From: Pseudomonadota bacterium
GTDB taxonomy: Bacteria > Pseudomonadota > Gammaproteobacteria > Xanthomonadales > Xanthomonadaceae
Reading direction: 5' to 3'
Length of the DNA: 64,000 bases
NCBI GenBank assembly: GCA_023388355.1
Contig: JAEWGI010000037.1
Span: 1-64,000 of the forward strand
Shown here: positions 16,817 to 25,748 of the stretch, one piece after another
Position numbering within the stretch: position 1 is the first letter of the stretch
How the letters are laid out: every line of letters starts with the position of its first letter
The notes under the pieces: generated by a model
Seen by the model: the letters and a program-made list of their open reading frames with translations, nothing else
Database searches by the model: none
Told to the model about the DNA's origin: nothing
Program-made: the position numbers and the translations under genes

Positions 16817-17869
16817 ATGCGAACACTCCAGGGTCCGGCGCTGTTCCTGGCGCAGTTCATCGGCGACACGCCCCCGTTCGACCGTCTCGACACGCTGGCC
16901 GGATGGGCCGCGGGGCTCGGCTATCACGGCGTGCAGGTGCCGACCGGCGCGCCGCACATCTTCGATCTCGCCCGGGCCGCGCAGAGCCAGGCCTACTGCG
17001 ACGATGTCGCCGGCATGCTGAACCGGCACGGGATCCGGATCAGCGAACTGTCCACCCACCTGCAGGGACAGCTGGTGGCCGTGCATCCGGCCTACGACGC
17101 GCTGTTCGACGGATTCGCGCCGGAGGACAGGCGCGGCGATCCCGCGGCCCGGCAGGCCTGGGCGGTCGAACAGGTGACGCTGGCGGCAAAGGCCAGCCAG
17201 CGCCTGGGCCTCGGGGCGCACGCCACCTTTTCCGGCGCGCTGGCCTGGCCGTACCTCTATCCGTGGCCGCAGCGTCCGCCCGGCCTGGTGGACGAGGCGT
17301 TCGCCGAACTCGGCCGCCGCTGGCGTCCGATCCTCGACGCCTTCGACGCATGCGGCGTGGACCTGTGCTACGAGATCCATCCGGGCGAGGACCTGCACGA
17401 CGGCGCCACCTTCGAGCGCTTCCTCGATGCGGTGGACCATCACCCGCGCGCGAAGATCCTCTACGACCCCAGCCACCTGCTGCTGCAGCAGATGGACTAC
17501 CTGGGCTTCATCGACCGCTACCACGAGCGCATCGGCGCCTTCCACGTCAAGGACGCCGAGTACCGCGCCGATGCGCGCAGCGGCGTGTATGGCGGCTACC
17601 AGGACTGGATCGACCGCCCGGGCAGGTTCCGCTCGCCGGGCGACGGGCAGATCGACTTCAGGGCGATCTTCTCGAAGCTGGCCCAGTACGACTTCCCGGG
17701 CTGGGCGGTCGTGGAGTGGGAGTGCTGCCTGAAGCATCCCGAGGACGGCGCACGCGAGGGCGCGGCCTTCATCCGCGACCACTTGATCCGCGTGACCGAA
17801 CACGCGTTCGACGACTTTGCCGGCAGCGGCGCCAGTCCGCAGGCGCTGCGCGGCATGCTGGGGCTTTGA
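16817..17869 (+). CDS. Sugar phosphate isomerase/epimerase (AP endonuclease 2 fold)
   Basis: 350 residues, cytosolic TIM barrel. Metal-binding segments of the xylose-isomerase-like superfamily are visible: CYEIHPGEDLH (Glu and His), KILYDPSHLLLQQMDY (Asp, His), GAFHVKDAEY (His) and VVEWECCLKHPEDG (final Glu). The family covers isomerases, epimerases and, in recent work, 3-keto-glycoside lyases or eliminases. It is the first gene of a six-gene operon whose other members fit keto-sugar catabolism, so an isomerase or lyase of an oxidised sugar is inferred. Start MRTLQGPALF is the first Met after the operator. Confidence 0.8.
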   Translation: MRTLQGPALFLAQFIGDTPPFDRLDTLAGWAAGLGYHGVQVPTGAPHIFDLARAAQSQAYCDDVAGMLNRHGIRISELSTHLQGQLVAVHPAYDALFDGFAPEDRRGDPAARQAWAVEQVTLAAKASQRLGLGAHATFSGALAWPYLYPWPQRPPGLVDEAFAELGRRWRPILDAFDACGVDLCYEIHPGEDLHDGATFERFLDAVDHHPRAKILYDPSHLLLQQMDYLGFIDRYHERIGAFHVKDAEYRADARSGVYGGYQDWIDRPGRFRSPGDGQIDFRAIFSKLAQYDFPGWAVVEWECCLKHPEDGAREGAAFIRDHLIRVTEHAFDDFAGSGASPQALRGMLGL

Positions 17870-17911
17870 TCCACACCGCCTGATCCGGACACCGACCTGG
17901 GAGGGGAAGTG

Positions 17912-19135
17912 ATGACGTTCACGATGTCGCGCCTTGGCGCGATGATGTTCCTGCAGTTCTTCATCTGGGGCGCGTGGTTCGTGACCCTGGGCACCTACCT
18001 GGTCAATGGCCCGCTGCAGGCGAGCGCAAGCCAGGTCGCCACGGCCTTCCTCAGCCAGTCCATCGGCGCGATCGTCGCGCCGTTCCTGGTCGGGCTGATC
18101 GCCGATCGCTACTTCGCCGCGCAGCGCATCCTGGCGCTGCTGCACCTGGCCGGCGCGGCGCTGATGTGGGGCGCGTCGACGGCCACCAGCTTCAACACCT
18201 TCTCCGGCTTCGTGTTCGGCTACATGCTGCTGTTCATGCCGACCCTGGCGCTCGCCACCAGCATCGCGATGCGGCACATGCAGTCGCCGGAGAAGCAGTT
18301 CCCGCCGGTGCGCGTGGCCGGCAGCATCGGCTGGATCGTCGCCGGCGTGCTGATCGGCTGGCTGGGCTGGGAGCAGACCCAGCGCCTGGACCTGACCTTC
18401 AGGATGGCGGCCATCGCCTCGGCGGTACTGGGCCTGTACGCGCTCACCCTGCCGCACACGCCGCCGCTTGCGCGCGATGGCAATGCGCGGCTGGGGGAGA
18501 TACTGGGGCTGGACGCGGCGATGCACCTGCTCAAGTCGCGCGCCTACCTGGTGTTCTTCCTGGCCTCGATCGCGATCTGCATCCCGCTGTCGTTCTATTA
18601 CAACTTCACCAACCCCTTCCTCAACGACGTCGGCGTGCGCGGCGCGGCCGGGCTGCAGTCGCTGGGCCAGGTGTCGGAAGTGCTGCTGATGCTGGCCATG
18701 CCGTTCCTGTTCGTGCGCCTGGGGGTGAAGGTCATGCTGGCGGTGGGCATGGCCGCCTGGGTGCTGCGCTACGTGATGTTCGCCTTCGGCGACGCCGAGG
18801 CCGGCTTCGCCCTGCTGGTGATCGGCATCGTGCTGCACGGCATCTGCTACGACTTCTTCTTCGTCACCGGCCAGATCTACACCGACGCCAACGCCGGCCC
18901 CGGTTTCCGCAGCAGCGCGCAGGGCTTCATCACCCTGGCCACCTATGGCGTGGGCATGCTGATCGGCACCTTCCTGTCCGGCGCGGTGGTGGAGCACTAC
19001 ACGACCGACGCGGGGCCGGACTGGCAGCAGATCTGGCTGTTCCCGGCCGGGGTGGCCTTCGTGGTGCTGGTGGCCTTCCTGTTCCTGTTCCGCGAAGAGC
19101 GGCCGGCGGCCACGGCCGCCGCCGCGCCGCGCTGA
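17912..19135 (+). CDS. MFS sugar/nucleoside transporter (NupG-like)
   Basis: 407 residues, about twelve hydrophobic helices. The opening SRLGAMMFLQFFIWGAWFVTLGTYL is characteristic of the nucleoside:H+ symporter (NupG/XapB) branch of the major facilitator superfamily, which in proteobacteria and Bacteroidetes is frequently placed in sugar-isomerase operons. The mid-protein loop (PHTPPLARDGNARLGEILGLDAAMHLLKSR) separates the two six-helix halves. GAGGGG (17901-17906) directs the ATG at 17912, not the GTG three bases before. Likely brings the sugar or its keto derivative across the inner membrane. Confidence 0.82.
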   Translation: MTFTMSRLGAMMFLQFFIWGAWFVTLGTYLVNGPLQASASQVATAFLSQSIGAIVAPFLVGLIADRYFAAQRILALLHLAGAALMWGASTATSFNTFSGFVFGYMLLFMPTLALATSIAMRHMQSPEKQFPPVRVAGSIGWIVAGVLIGWLGWEQTQRLDLTFRMAAIASAVLGLYALTLPHTPPLARDGNARLGEILGLDAAMHLLKSRAYLVFFLASIAICIPLSFYYNFTNPFLNDVGVRGAAGLQSLGQVSEVLLMLAMPFLFVRLGVKVMLAVGMAAWVLRYVMFAFGDAEAGFALLVIGIVLHGICYDFFFVTGQIYTDANAGPGFRSSAQGFITLATYGVGMLIGTFLSGAVVEHYTTDAGPDWQQIWLFPAGVAFVVLVAFLFLFREERPAATAAAAPR

Positions 19136-19145
19136 GGCCGCCGCG

Positions 19146-20270
19146 ATGGGCACGCTTGGAGTCGCCATCGTCGGCACCGGGATGATCGGTGCGGTGCATC
19201 GACGCGCGGCGCTGCTGGCCGGCGCCGTGGTCCGCGGCGTGGCCGCATCCACGCCTGCGCGTGCGCGCGAAGTGGCGCAGGCCTGGGGCGTGGCCCGGGG
19301 CTATGGCGACATCGAGGACGTCATCGCCGATCCGCAGGTGCAGGTCGTACACGTGTGCACGCCCAACCACCTGCACCGGCCGATGGCGCAGGCGGCGCTG
19401 GAGGCAGGCAAGCACGTGGTCTGCGAAAAGCCGCTGGCCACCACCCTGGAAGACGCGCGCGCGCTTGCCGCGCGCGCCGCCTCCAGCGGGCAGGTCGCGA
19501 CGGTGCCCTTCGTCTACCGCTACCACCCGGTGGTGCGCGAGGCGCGTGCGCGCATCGCCCAGGGCGAACTGGGGCCGCTGCGGCTGATCCACGGCAGCTA
19601 CCTGCAGGACTGGCTGCTGGATCCGGCCAGCAACAACTGGCGGGTGGATCCTGCCCTGGGCGGGGCTTCGCGCGTGTTCGCCGACATCGGCTCGCACTGG
19701 TGCGACCTGGTCGAATGGGTTGGCGGCGAACGCTTCGCCGAGGTCAGCGCCGCCTTCGAGACCGTGATCGCCGAGCGTGGCGTGGCCGCCGGCAAGAGCT
19801 TCACCACGCCCGGGGCCGGCGGCGAGACCCGCGCGGTGTCCAGCGAGGACGTGGCCGCGGCGATGTTCAAGACCGGCAACGGCACGCTGGCGACGCTGAC
19901 GGTCAGCCAGGTCTCGGCCGGCCGCCGCAACCGCCTGTGGTTCGAGATCGACGGGGCGAAAGCCAGCGTGGCCTTCGACCAGGAGGACTGCGAGCGGCTG
20001 TGGATGGGCTACCCGGACCAGCGCGAAGAGGTGTTCGTGCGCGGACCCGGCGCCGGCGGCGCCGAGCAGCGGCGGCTGTCGGTGCTGCCCGCCGGCCATG
20101 CCCAGGGCTACGCCAACTGCTTCGAGGCCTTCGTGGCCGACACCTACCGGGCAATCGCGCGCGAGCAACCGGAAGGATTGCCGACCTTCGAGGACGGCCT
20201 GCGCTCGGCGCTGATCGTCGATCGCGTCATCGCTTCGGCAAGGTCGCGTGCATGGACGCCGATCGCCTGA
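19146..20270 (+). CDS. Gfo/Idh/MocA-family NAD(P) oxidoreductase
   Basis: 374 residues. N-terminal Rossmann fold with GTGMIG at residues 10-15, then HVCTPNHLHRPMAQAALEAGKHVVCEKPLATT, where EKP supplies the family's catalytic/cofactor Lys, and the C-terminal domain motif DIGSHWCDLVEW (GxHxxD) for substrate binding. The family oxidises or reduces sugar hydroxyls, often at C3. In a 3-keto-glycoside pathway this enzyme would reduce a 3-keto-sugar to the sugar inside the cell, or oxidise C3 itself. It begins 10 bp after the transporter stop. Confidence 0.88.
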   Translation: MGTLGVAIVGTGMIGAVHRRAALLAGAVVRGVAASTPARAREVAQAWGVARGYGDIEDVIADPQVQVVHVCTPNHLHRPMAQAALEAGKHVVCEKPLATTLEDARALAARAASSGQVATVPFVYRYHPVVREARARIAQGELGPLRLIHGSYLQDWLLDPASNNWRVDPALGGASRVFADIGSHWCDLVEWVGGERFAEVSAAFETVIAERGVAAGKSFTTPGAGGETRAVSSEDVAAAMFKTGNGTLATLTVSQVSAGRRNRLWFEIDGAKASVAFDQEDCERLWMGYPDQREEVFVRGPGAGGAEQRRLSVLPAGHAQGYANCFEAFVADTYRAIAREQPEGLPTFEDGLRSALIVDRVIASARSRAWTPIA

Positions 20271-20382
20271 GTCACCGCGGCGCGTCGGGACCCGTGCCCG
20301 CCCGCGCCCGCTCCGCCCGCCTGCAGCGCCGCATGCGCGAGGCGGATTCCATCCGCCGTCATCCCGCTCCCCGGAGGACACC

Positions 20383-21858
20383 ATGACCACCCGTACCCTG
20401 CGCTGGCTCGCGGCCGCCGCCCTCGCGCTCTGCACCGCCCTGCCCGCCTGGGCGCAACCGGACGCTGCCGCCGCCAGCCCCCTCGCCGTGCAGATGTACA
20501 CGCTGCGCAACGCCGGCCCGCTCGAAGAACAGTTCAAGATCGTCCACGACGCGGGCATCCGCGCGGTCGAGATGGTCGGTACGCAGAACGTCCCGGCCGC
20601 GGAGCTGAAGCAGCTGCTGGCCAAGTATGCGATCAAGCCGATCGCCGCCCACGTGGCGCTGTCCGACCTGCGCGGCGACCTGGACGCGATGGCGGCATCC
20701 CACCGCGCCATCGGCAACACCATGCTGGTGGTGCCATGGCTGCAGGAGAACGAGCGGCCGGCCGACGCGGATGGCTGGCGCGCGCTGGGCCGCGAGCTGG
20801 GCGCCCTGGCCAAACGTCTGCAGCCGATGGGCATGCGGCTGGCCTACCACAACCACGAGTTCGAGCTGGTCGAGTTCGACGGCCGGACCGGGCTCGAGCT
20901 GCTGTTCGAAGCCGCGGGTCCCGCGCTCGCCGTCGAGCTGGACCTGGCCTGGGTGGCGCGTGCGGGCCACGATCCGGCGGCGTTCCTCGGCAGGTTCCCC
21001 GGGGGCGTGTTCGCCGTCCACGCCAAGGACAACGCGCCGGAGGGCGAGGCGCAGGACGAACAGGGCTTCACCGCCGTGGGCAAGGGCGTGCTCGACTGGC
21101 AGACGATCCTGCCTGCGGCCGCGGACGCGGGCGTGCAGTGGTACATCATCGAGCACGACCTTCCGCGCAACGCCGCGGCCGTCGTCCAGGCGGGCGCGGC
21201 CTACCTCCGCGAACACCTCGTCCCCGACAACCAGCTGAGCGCCCGGGAACGGGCCGACGGCTGGCAACTCCTGTTCGACGGCAGGGACCTGTCGCAGTGG
21301 CGCAACTTCAAGCACGACGGGCTGAGCGACAAGTGGGTCGTCGAGGATGGCGCCATCAAGCTGACCGGGGGTGGCGGCGGCGACATCCTCACGAAGGCCA
21401 AATACCAGGATTTCGACCTCAGGCTGGACTGGAAGATCTCGGAAGTCGGCAACAGCGGCATCTTCATCCTGGCGGACGAAACCGGCGAACACATCTACTC
21501 GCACGCGCCGGAAATCCAGATCCTGGACAACGAGCGCCATCCCGACAACAAGCTGGACACCCATCGGTCCGGCTCCCTGTACGACATGATCGCCTCGCCG
21601 GCGGCCTCGCACAGGATCGCCGGCGAGTGGAACCAGGTGCGCATCCTTCTGGACCAGGGCCAGCTGACCGTCTGGCAGAACGGGGTGCAGACGGCGTCGG
21701 TGAAAATCCATGGCCCGGAGTGGCGGCAGCTGGTGGCCACCAGCAAGTTCGCCAACTGGCCGGGATTTGCCGCCAACGGCAGTGGCCATATCGGCCTGCA
21801 GGATCACGGCGACGTGGTGTGGTTCAAGAATCTGAAGATCAAAGACCTGAGCCGATGA
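20383..21858 (+). CDS. Secreted TIM-barrel isomerase fused to DUF1080 (3-keto-disaccharide hydrolase) domain
   Basis: 491 residues, signal peptide to about residue 24 (ALPAWAQ), start fixed by GGAGGA (20373-20378). Residues 30-275 are a sugar isomerase/epimerase barrel (LAVQMYTLRNAGPLEEQ, AYHNHEFELVEFDG, VELDLAWVARAGHD, GVFAVHAKDNAP, YIIEHDLPRN). Residues 285-490 are a DUF1080 jelly roll: WQLLFDGRDLSQWRN, LRLDWKISEVGNSGIF, PEIQILDNERHPDN, GHIGLQDHGDVVWFKNLKI. DUF1080 proteins include 3-keto-disaccharide hydrolases. Fusing the two suggests successive periplasmic steps on one keto-glycoside. The next gene's ATG overlaps the stop. Confidence 0.85.
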   Translation: MTTRTLRWLAAAALALCTALPAWAQPDAAAASPLAVQMYTLRNAGPLEEQFKIVHDAGIRAVEMVGTQNVPAAELKQLLAKYAIKPIAAHVALSDLRGDLDAMAASHRAIGNTMLVVPWLQENERPADADGWRALGRELGALAKRLQPMGMRLAYHNHEFELVEFDGRTGLELLFEAAGPALAVELDLAWVARAGHDPAAFLGRFPGGVFAVHAKDNAPEGEAQDEQGFTAVGKGVLDWQTILPAAADAGVQWYIIEHDLPRNAAAVVQAGAAYLREHLVPDNQLSARERADGWQLLFDGRDLSQWRNFKHDGLSDKWVVEDGAIKLTGGGGGDILTKAKYQDFDLRLDWKISEVGNSGIFILADETGEHIYSHAPEIQILDNERHPDNKLDTHRSGSLYDMIASPAASHRIAGEWNQVRILLDQGQLTVWQNGVQTASVKIHGPEWRQLVATSKFANWPGFAANGSGHIGLQDHGDVVWFKNLKIKDLSR

Positions 21859-23534
21859 ACGATTCCGCCCATGACGTGCTGGTTGTCGGCTCAGGCGCCG
21901 GCGGCGCCATGGCCGCCTACGAGTTGACCCGCCAGGGCCACAAGGTGCTGCTGCTGGAAGCGGGCCGCCACTACGACCCGCGGACGGAAACTCCGATGTT
22001 CCGGCCCAATGCCGACGCACCGTTGATGGGCGCTGGCACGCCGGACAAGGACTTCGGCTTCTACGACTCCACCGTCAACGGCGGCTGGCAGGTGCCGGAC
22101 GAACCCTACACCACGGCCGAAGGCACCGAGTTCCTGTGGTGGCGCTCGCGCATGCTGGGCGGCCGCACCAACCACTGGGGCCGCTATTCGCTGCGTTTCA
22201 GCGAACATGATTTCAAGGCGAAAAGCCGGGATGGCCTCGGCGCCGACTGGCCGTTCGACTACGAGGAGATCGCACCCTGGTACGACAGGACCGAAGCCCT
22301 GATCGGCGTGTGCGGCACCAATACCGGCCTTGACGACATGCCGCCCTCGTCGGACGGGGTGCTGCAGCCGCCGCCCATGCCGCGGATCCCGGAGCTGCTG
22401 ATCGCCGCCGCGGCGAAGAAGCACGGCATCGAGGCGGTTCCGATGCACCGCGCCGTGCTGACCCGGCCGCTGGATGACCGTGCCGCCTGTTTTTACGCCA
22501 CGCCCTGCGGCTACGGCTGCTCGATCGGCGCCGCGTTCCAGACCACCACCTCGCTGCTGCCGATGGCGCAGGCCACCGGCAACCTGCGGATCATCACCGA
22601 TGCCATGGTCAGGACCGTGACCACCGATGCCGGCGGCCAGGTCACCGGAGTGACCTACGTCGACAAGAAGACCGGCACCGAACGGCAACTGGGCGCGAAG
22701 GTGGTGGTGCTGGCCGCCAGCGCCTGCGAGTCGGCGCGCATCCTGCTCAACTCGAAAAGCGACAGCCACCCCAACGGGCTGGCCAATTCCAGCGGCCAGG
22801 TTGGCCGCAACCTGATGGATTCCACCGGCGCGAGCCTGTCGGCGCTGGTCCCGGCACTGATGAACCGGCCGCGCTACAACGAGGACGGCCACACCGCCAA
22901 CCACCTGTTCATTCCGTGGTGGGGACACAAGGCCCAGGCCAACGGGGAACTGGATTTCCCGCGCGGCTACCACTTCGAACTCGGCGGACGCTTCGCCGAG
23001 CCGGGTGCCTACGTGAGCGGCGACCTGCAAGGCTACGGCACCGCGCTGAAACAGCAGGTGCGCGCGCAGTACGGCGCCTACGTGCACTTTGCGCTCCGTG
23101 GCGAGATGCTGCCGAACGAGCATTGCTACATGGACATCGACCCGAGCGTCACGGACAAGTGGGGCATCCCGGTGCCGCGTTTCCACTGGAAATGGTCCGA
23201 GCACGAACTCAAGCAGGTCGAGCACGGCCTCAAGACCGCCAAGGCCATCCTGGAGACCATGGGCGCAACGGTCGACGAATTGCCGCCTGCCGAAGAAGCC
23301 ATCAAGAAGGGCGGCGAGATCATCCACGAGGTCGGCACCGCCCGGATGGGCGACTCGCCCGAGGACTCGGTGACCAACCAGTGGGGCCAGACCTGGGACT
23401 GCCCGAACCTGTTCGTGATGGACGGCGGCGTGTTCGCCTCCAACCCCCACAAGAACTGCACCCTGACCATCATGACGCTGGCGATGCGCAACAGCGCCTG
23501 GCTGGCCACCCAACTCGAGGCGGGGACGCTGTGA
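21855..23534 (+). CDS. GMC flavoprotein dehydrogenase, glucoside 3-dehydrogenase-like catalytic subunit (pair A)
   Basis: 559 residues. FAD-binding GSGAGG at residues 12-17, LEAGRHYD, MLGGRTNHWGRYSLRF, HEVGTARMGDSP and a C-terminal SNPHKNCTLTIMTLAMR, the catalytic region of GMC oxidoreductases. Cys212, Cys218 and Cys222 form C-x5-C-x3-C, the [3Fe-4S] pattern of the FAD-glucose dehydrogenase catalytic subunit. No signal peptide: such subunits are exported by riding on a Tat-signal small subunit, and exactly such a gene follows with an overlapping start. Predicted to oxidise a sugar or glycoside, probably at C3, at the periplasmic face. Confidence 0.85.
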   Translation: MNDSAHDVLVVGSGAGGAMAAYELTRQGHKVLLLEAGRHYDPRTETPMFRPNADAPLMGAGTPDKDFGFYDSTVNGGWQVPDEPYTTAEGTEFLWWRSRMLGGRTNHWGRYSLRFSEHDFKAKSRDGLGADWPFDYEEIAPWYDRTEALIGVCGTNTGLDDMPPSSDGVLQPPPMPRIPELLIAAAAKKHGIEAVPMHRAVLTRPLDDRAACFYATPCGYGCSIGAAFQTTTSLLPMAQATGNLRIITDAMVRTVTTDAGGQVTGVTYVDKKTGTERQLGAKVVVLAASACESARILLNSKSDSHPNGLANSSGQVGRNLMDSTGASLSALVPALMNRPRYNEDGHTANHLFIPWWGHKAQANGELDFPRGYHFELGGRFAEPGAYVSGDLQGYGTALKQQVRAQYGAYVHFALRGEMLPNEHCYMDIDPSVTDKWGIPVPRFHWKWSEHELKQVEHGLKTAKAILETMGATVDELPPAEEAIKKGGEIIHEVGTARMGDSPEDSVTNQWGQTWDCPNLFVMDGGVFASNPHKNCTLTIMTLAMRNSAWLATQLEAGTL

Positions 23535-24325
23535 TGCAGGAGCCACCGAAGGACCAGGGCATTGCTGCCCACGACGAGGGCGTCGCAGCTGCCTACGCGA
23601 ACAGGTTGAGCCGGCGCGACTCGCTCAAGCTGCTGGCCGCACTGGCTGCAAGCGCCATGCTGCCCGCATTGTCGGCTTGTGATTCGACATCGACGGAAGA
23701 TGCCGCCGCTGGCGTGGCGGACCATGGGCATTGGCCCGAGCTTGAGCTGCAGCCGGTGACGGCCAGGGGTTACGGCAAGGATCCGGACCTGATGACCCCG
23801 CCGGAAACGCCCTGGCCGCTGACGCTGACGCCGGCCCAGCTGTCGCTGCTGGCATTGCTGTCGGACATCATCGTGCCGGCGGAAGGCCAGTCGCCGTCGG
23901 CGTCCGCGGTGCAGGTGCCGACGGTGATCGATGAGTGGGTGAGTGCGCCCTATCCCGACCAGCAGCAGGACCGGCTGACCGTCCTGTCGGCCCTCGCCTG
24001 GCTCGACGACGAAGCCGCCCTGCGCTTTTCGCAGCGATTCACGGCGCTGGCCGCACCGCAGCAGCTGGCGATCGTCGACGACATCGCCCACGACACCGAA
24101 CAAACCCCACGGCAGTTCCAGCGCATTGCCAAGGCATTCGCCCGGCTGCGCAACCTGGTACTGGCAGCCTACTTCTGCACGCCGGAAGGCATGGAAGATA
24201 TCGGCTACCTGGGCAACGTAGCCATTGCCGGCGACTACCCCGGCCCGACGCCGGAGGCTTACCGCCACCTGGACACGGTGCTCGCGGAACTCGGGCTGGA
24301 GGAGTTCGCCTATCCGGTGGGCTAG
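23534..24325 (+). CDS. Gluconate 2-dehydrogenase subunit 3-family small subunit, Tat lipoprotein (pair A)
   Basis: 263 residues. Twin-arginine signal NRLSRRDSLKLLAALAAS with Arg27-Arg28, followed by a lipobox-like ALSAC (Cys49), so a Tat-exported lipoprotein is likely. The mature part carries the subunit-3 pattern: LTPAQLSLLALLSDIIVPAEGQSPSA and a helical domain ending RNLVLAAYFCTPEGMEDIGYLG. In known three-subunit flavoprotein dehydrogenases this subunit escorts the signal-less flavoprotein across the membrane. It starts on the last base of the preceding stop codon. Last gene of the + operon. Confidence 0.85.
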   Translation: MQEPPKDQGIAAHDEGVAAAYANRLSRRDSLKLLAALAASAMLPALSACDSTSTEDAAAGVADHGHWPELELQPVTARGYGKDPDLMTPPETPWPLTLTPAQLSLLALLSDIIVPAEGQSPSASAVQVPTVIDEWVSAPYPDQQQDRLTVLSALAWLDDEAALRFSQRFTALAAPQQLAIVDDIAHDTEQTPRQFQRIAKAFARLRNLVLAAYFCTPEGMEDIGYLGNVAIAGDYPGPTPEAYRHLDTVLAELGLEEFAYPVG

Positions 24326-24343
24326 TTGTCATCCCCGGCCACA

Positions 24344-24387
24344 CGGGCAGCGCTCGCGACCGTACCTGGGTCATCGCACGCTGCCCG
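24344..24387. terminator. Possible bidirectional hairpin between the convergent operons
   Basis: CGGGCAGCG (24344-24352) pairs perfectly with CGCTGCCCG (24379-24387) across a 26-nt loop, in the 89-bp gap between the ends of the two convergent operons. No T-tract follows on either strand. Position is the main support. Confidence 0.35.
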
Positions 24388-24414
24388 GGAATGGGCGCAG
24401 GGTTCCACGCGTCG

Positions 24415-25176
24415 CTACAGCTCCCGCACCCAGATGTTGCGGAAGCTGACCTCCGAATCGTGGTCCTGGAGGTAGATCGGGGCGCAGCCGTGCGGGGCGT
24501 AGGATGGCGCACCGCGGTATTCGGTGGTGCCCGCGATGACGGTGTCGTCCTGCACCAGCACGCCGTTGTGCAGCACGGTGATGCGCGCGGGAGAAAGCAG
24601 GCCGCCGCCTTCGGAGAAACGCGGCGCCTTCCAGATGATGTCGTAGGCCTGCCACTCGCCCGGCGCGCGCGAGGCGTTCACCAGCGGGATCGCCTGCTTG
24701 TAGATCGAAGCCGCCTGGCCATTGGGATAGGTGGCGTTGTCGTGGCTGTCGAGTACTTGCACCTCGTACAGCTCCTGCAGGAAAATGCCGCTGTTGCCGC
24801 GGTTCTGGCCATCGAAGCCGTCGGTCTGCGTGGGGCTGCGCCATTCGACGTGCAGCTGGATGTCGCAGAAACTCTGGCGGGTACGGATGCCCTTGCTGCC
24901 GGGCACCACGGTAAACGCGCCATCGGCCACCGCCCACGGGGCATCGCCCCCCGCTTCCGATTCCCACGCGGCCAGGCCGGTGCCGTCGAACAGCACCACC
25001 GCATCGGACGGCGCCGCGCCCGCCGGCGTGGCCACGACCGGCGGCACGGGAGTCCAGGCTTCGGTCTTCTCCGGGTCGGCCGACGGGTCATGGGCCAGCG
25101 CCGCGGCGCCTGCGAGCATGCCGCCGGCCAGCAGGACCGCGGCGTGGCGGCGGGGGCGGAAACGGTCGCGCATCAT
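24415..25176 (-). CDS. Secreted DUF1080 (3-keto-disaccharide hydrolase) protein
   Basis: 253 residues, ATG at 25176 overlapping the preceding stop (ATGA). A basic MMRDRFRPRRHAAVLLAGGMLAG signal is followed by the DUF1080 fold: VVLFDGTGLAAWES, FCDIQLHVEWRSP, NRGNSGIFLQELYEVQVLDSHDN, GEWQAYDIIWKAPRF, PIYLQDHDSEVSFRNIWVREL. The GNSGIF and QDHxxxVxFRNIW signatures are the same as in the fused protein at 20383-21858, so the island has two such domains. Predicted periplasmic cleavage of a 3-keto-glycoside made by the neighbouring dehydrogenase. Last gene of the minus operon. Confidence 0.82.
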   Translation of the reverse strand: MMRDRFRPRRHAAVLLAGGMLAGAAALAHDPSADPEKTEAWTPVPPVVATPAGAAPSDAVVLFDGTGLAAWESEAGGDAPWAVADGAFTVVPGSKGIRTRQSFCDIQLHVEWRSPTQTDGFDGQNRGNSGIFLQELYEVQVLDSHDNATYPNGQAASIYKQAIPLVNASRAPGEWQAYDIIWKAPRFSEGGGLLSPARITVLHNGVLVQDDTVIAGTTEYRGAPSYAPHGCAPIYLQDHDSEVSFRNIWVREL

Positions 25177-25748
25177 GACGTCGCCCAGGACCGCGTGCCC
25201 GGCTCGTAGTGCAGGTCGCCGTCGTAGTGCCCGGGCACCGGGTCGTAGCGCAGCACTTCCGTCGCCCCCACCTTCGAGGTGAAGAAGCTGAAGAGGACCA
25301 GCTGCTTGATCATCGTGAAATAGTGCACCCCTCCCCCGCTGCCGGAGCCGTCCGGGGCCACCCACGCCCGGCGCGCGCGTTCGCCGGCCTCACCGTCCAG
25401 CGTGGCCAGGAGCTGCATGCGGTCAGCGGGCGACAGCGCCAGGAAACGGCCGCCGGCGCGGCGTTCCAGGTCGGCCAGGCCGGCGCGGAAAGCCGCCTGG
25501 TCTCCGCGCGTGTAGCAGTCGGTGACGAACAGGGCCATGAATGCGCCCACCTCCGCGTCCTTCGCCCCGGGCGTGTCGGTGCGCGGGATGATGGTTTCGG
25601 CGATTTCGTCGAGCAGGGCCACCTCATCGGCGCTGAAGGCGCCCCCGCCCGGCTGGACGGGCGCCTGCCCGAGCACGAACGCGGGCATCCCCACCATCGC
25701 CACCCCGGTGGCGGACGCGATCAGTTTCAGCAGTTCACGACGTTCCAT
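25173..25748 (-). CDS. Gluconate 2-dehydrogenase subunit 3-family small subunit (pair B)
   Basis: 191 residues. N-terminus MERRELLKLIASATGVAMVG is a short Tat-like signal with Arg3-Arg4, and cleavage near VLGQA is likely. The mature chain has the family signature FSADEVALLDEIAETIIPRTDTPGAKDAEVGAFM, then DMQLLA-type helices and a C-terminal LVLFSFFTSKVGATEVLRYDPVPGHYDGDL, closely matching subunit 3. Unlike pair A there is no lipobox Cys. Start and stop overlap both neighbours by four bases, so stoichiometric synthesis with the flavoprotein is expected. Confidence 0.88.
   Translation of the reverse strand: MERRELLKLIASATGVAMVGMPAFVLGQAPVQPGGGAFSADEVALLDEIAETIIPRTDTPGAKDAEVGAFMALFVTDCYTRGDQAAFRAGLADLERRAGGRFLALSPADRMQLLATLDGEAGERARRAWVAPDGSGSGGGVHYFTMIKQLVLFSFFTSKVGATEVLRYDPVPGHYDGDLHYEPGTRSWATS

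Noticed and set aside
23534..24325. Pair A small subunit as a stand-alone lipoprotein of unrelated function
   Set aside because: The Tat signal, subunit-3 helices and one-base overlap with the dehydrogenase make the partner role far more likely.
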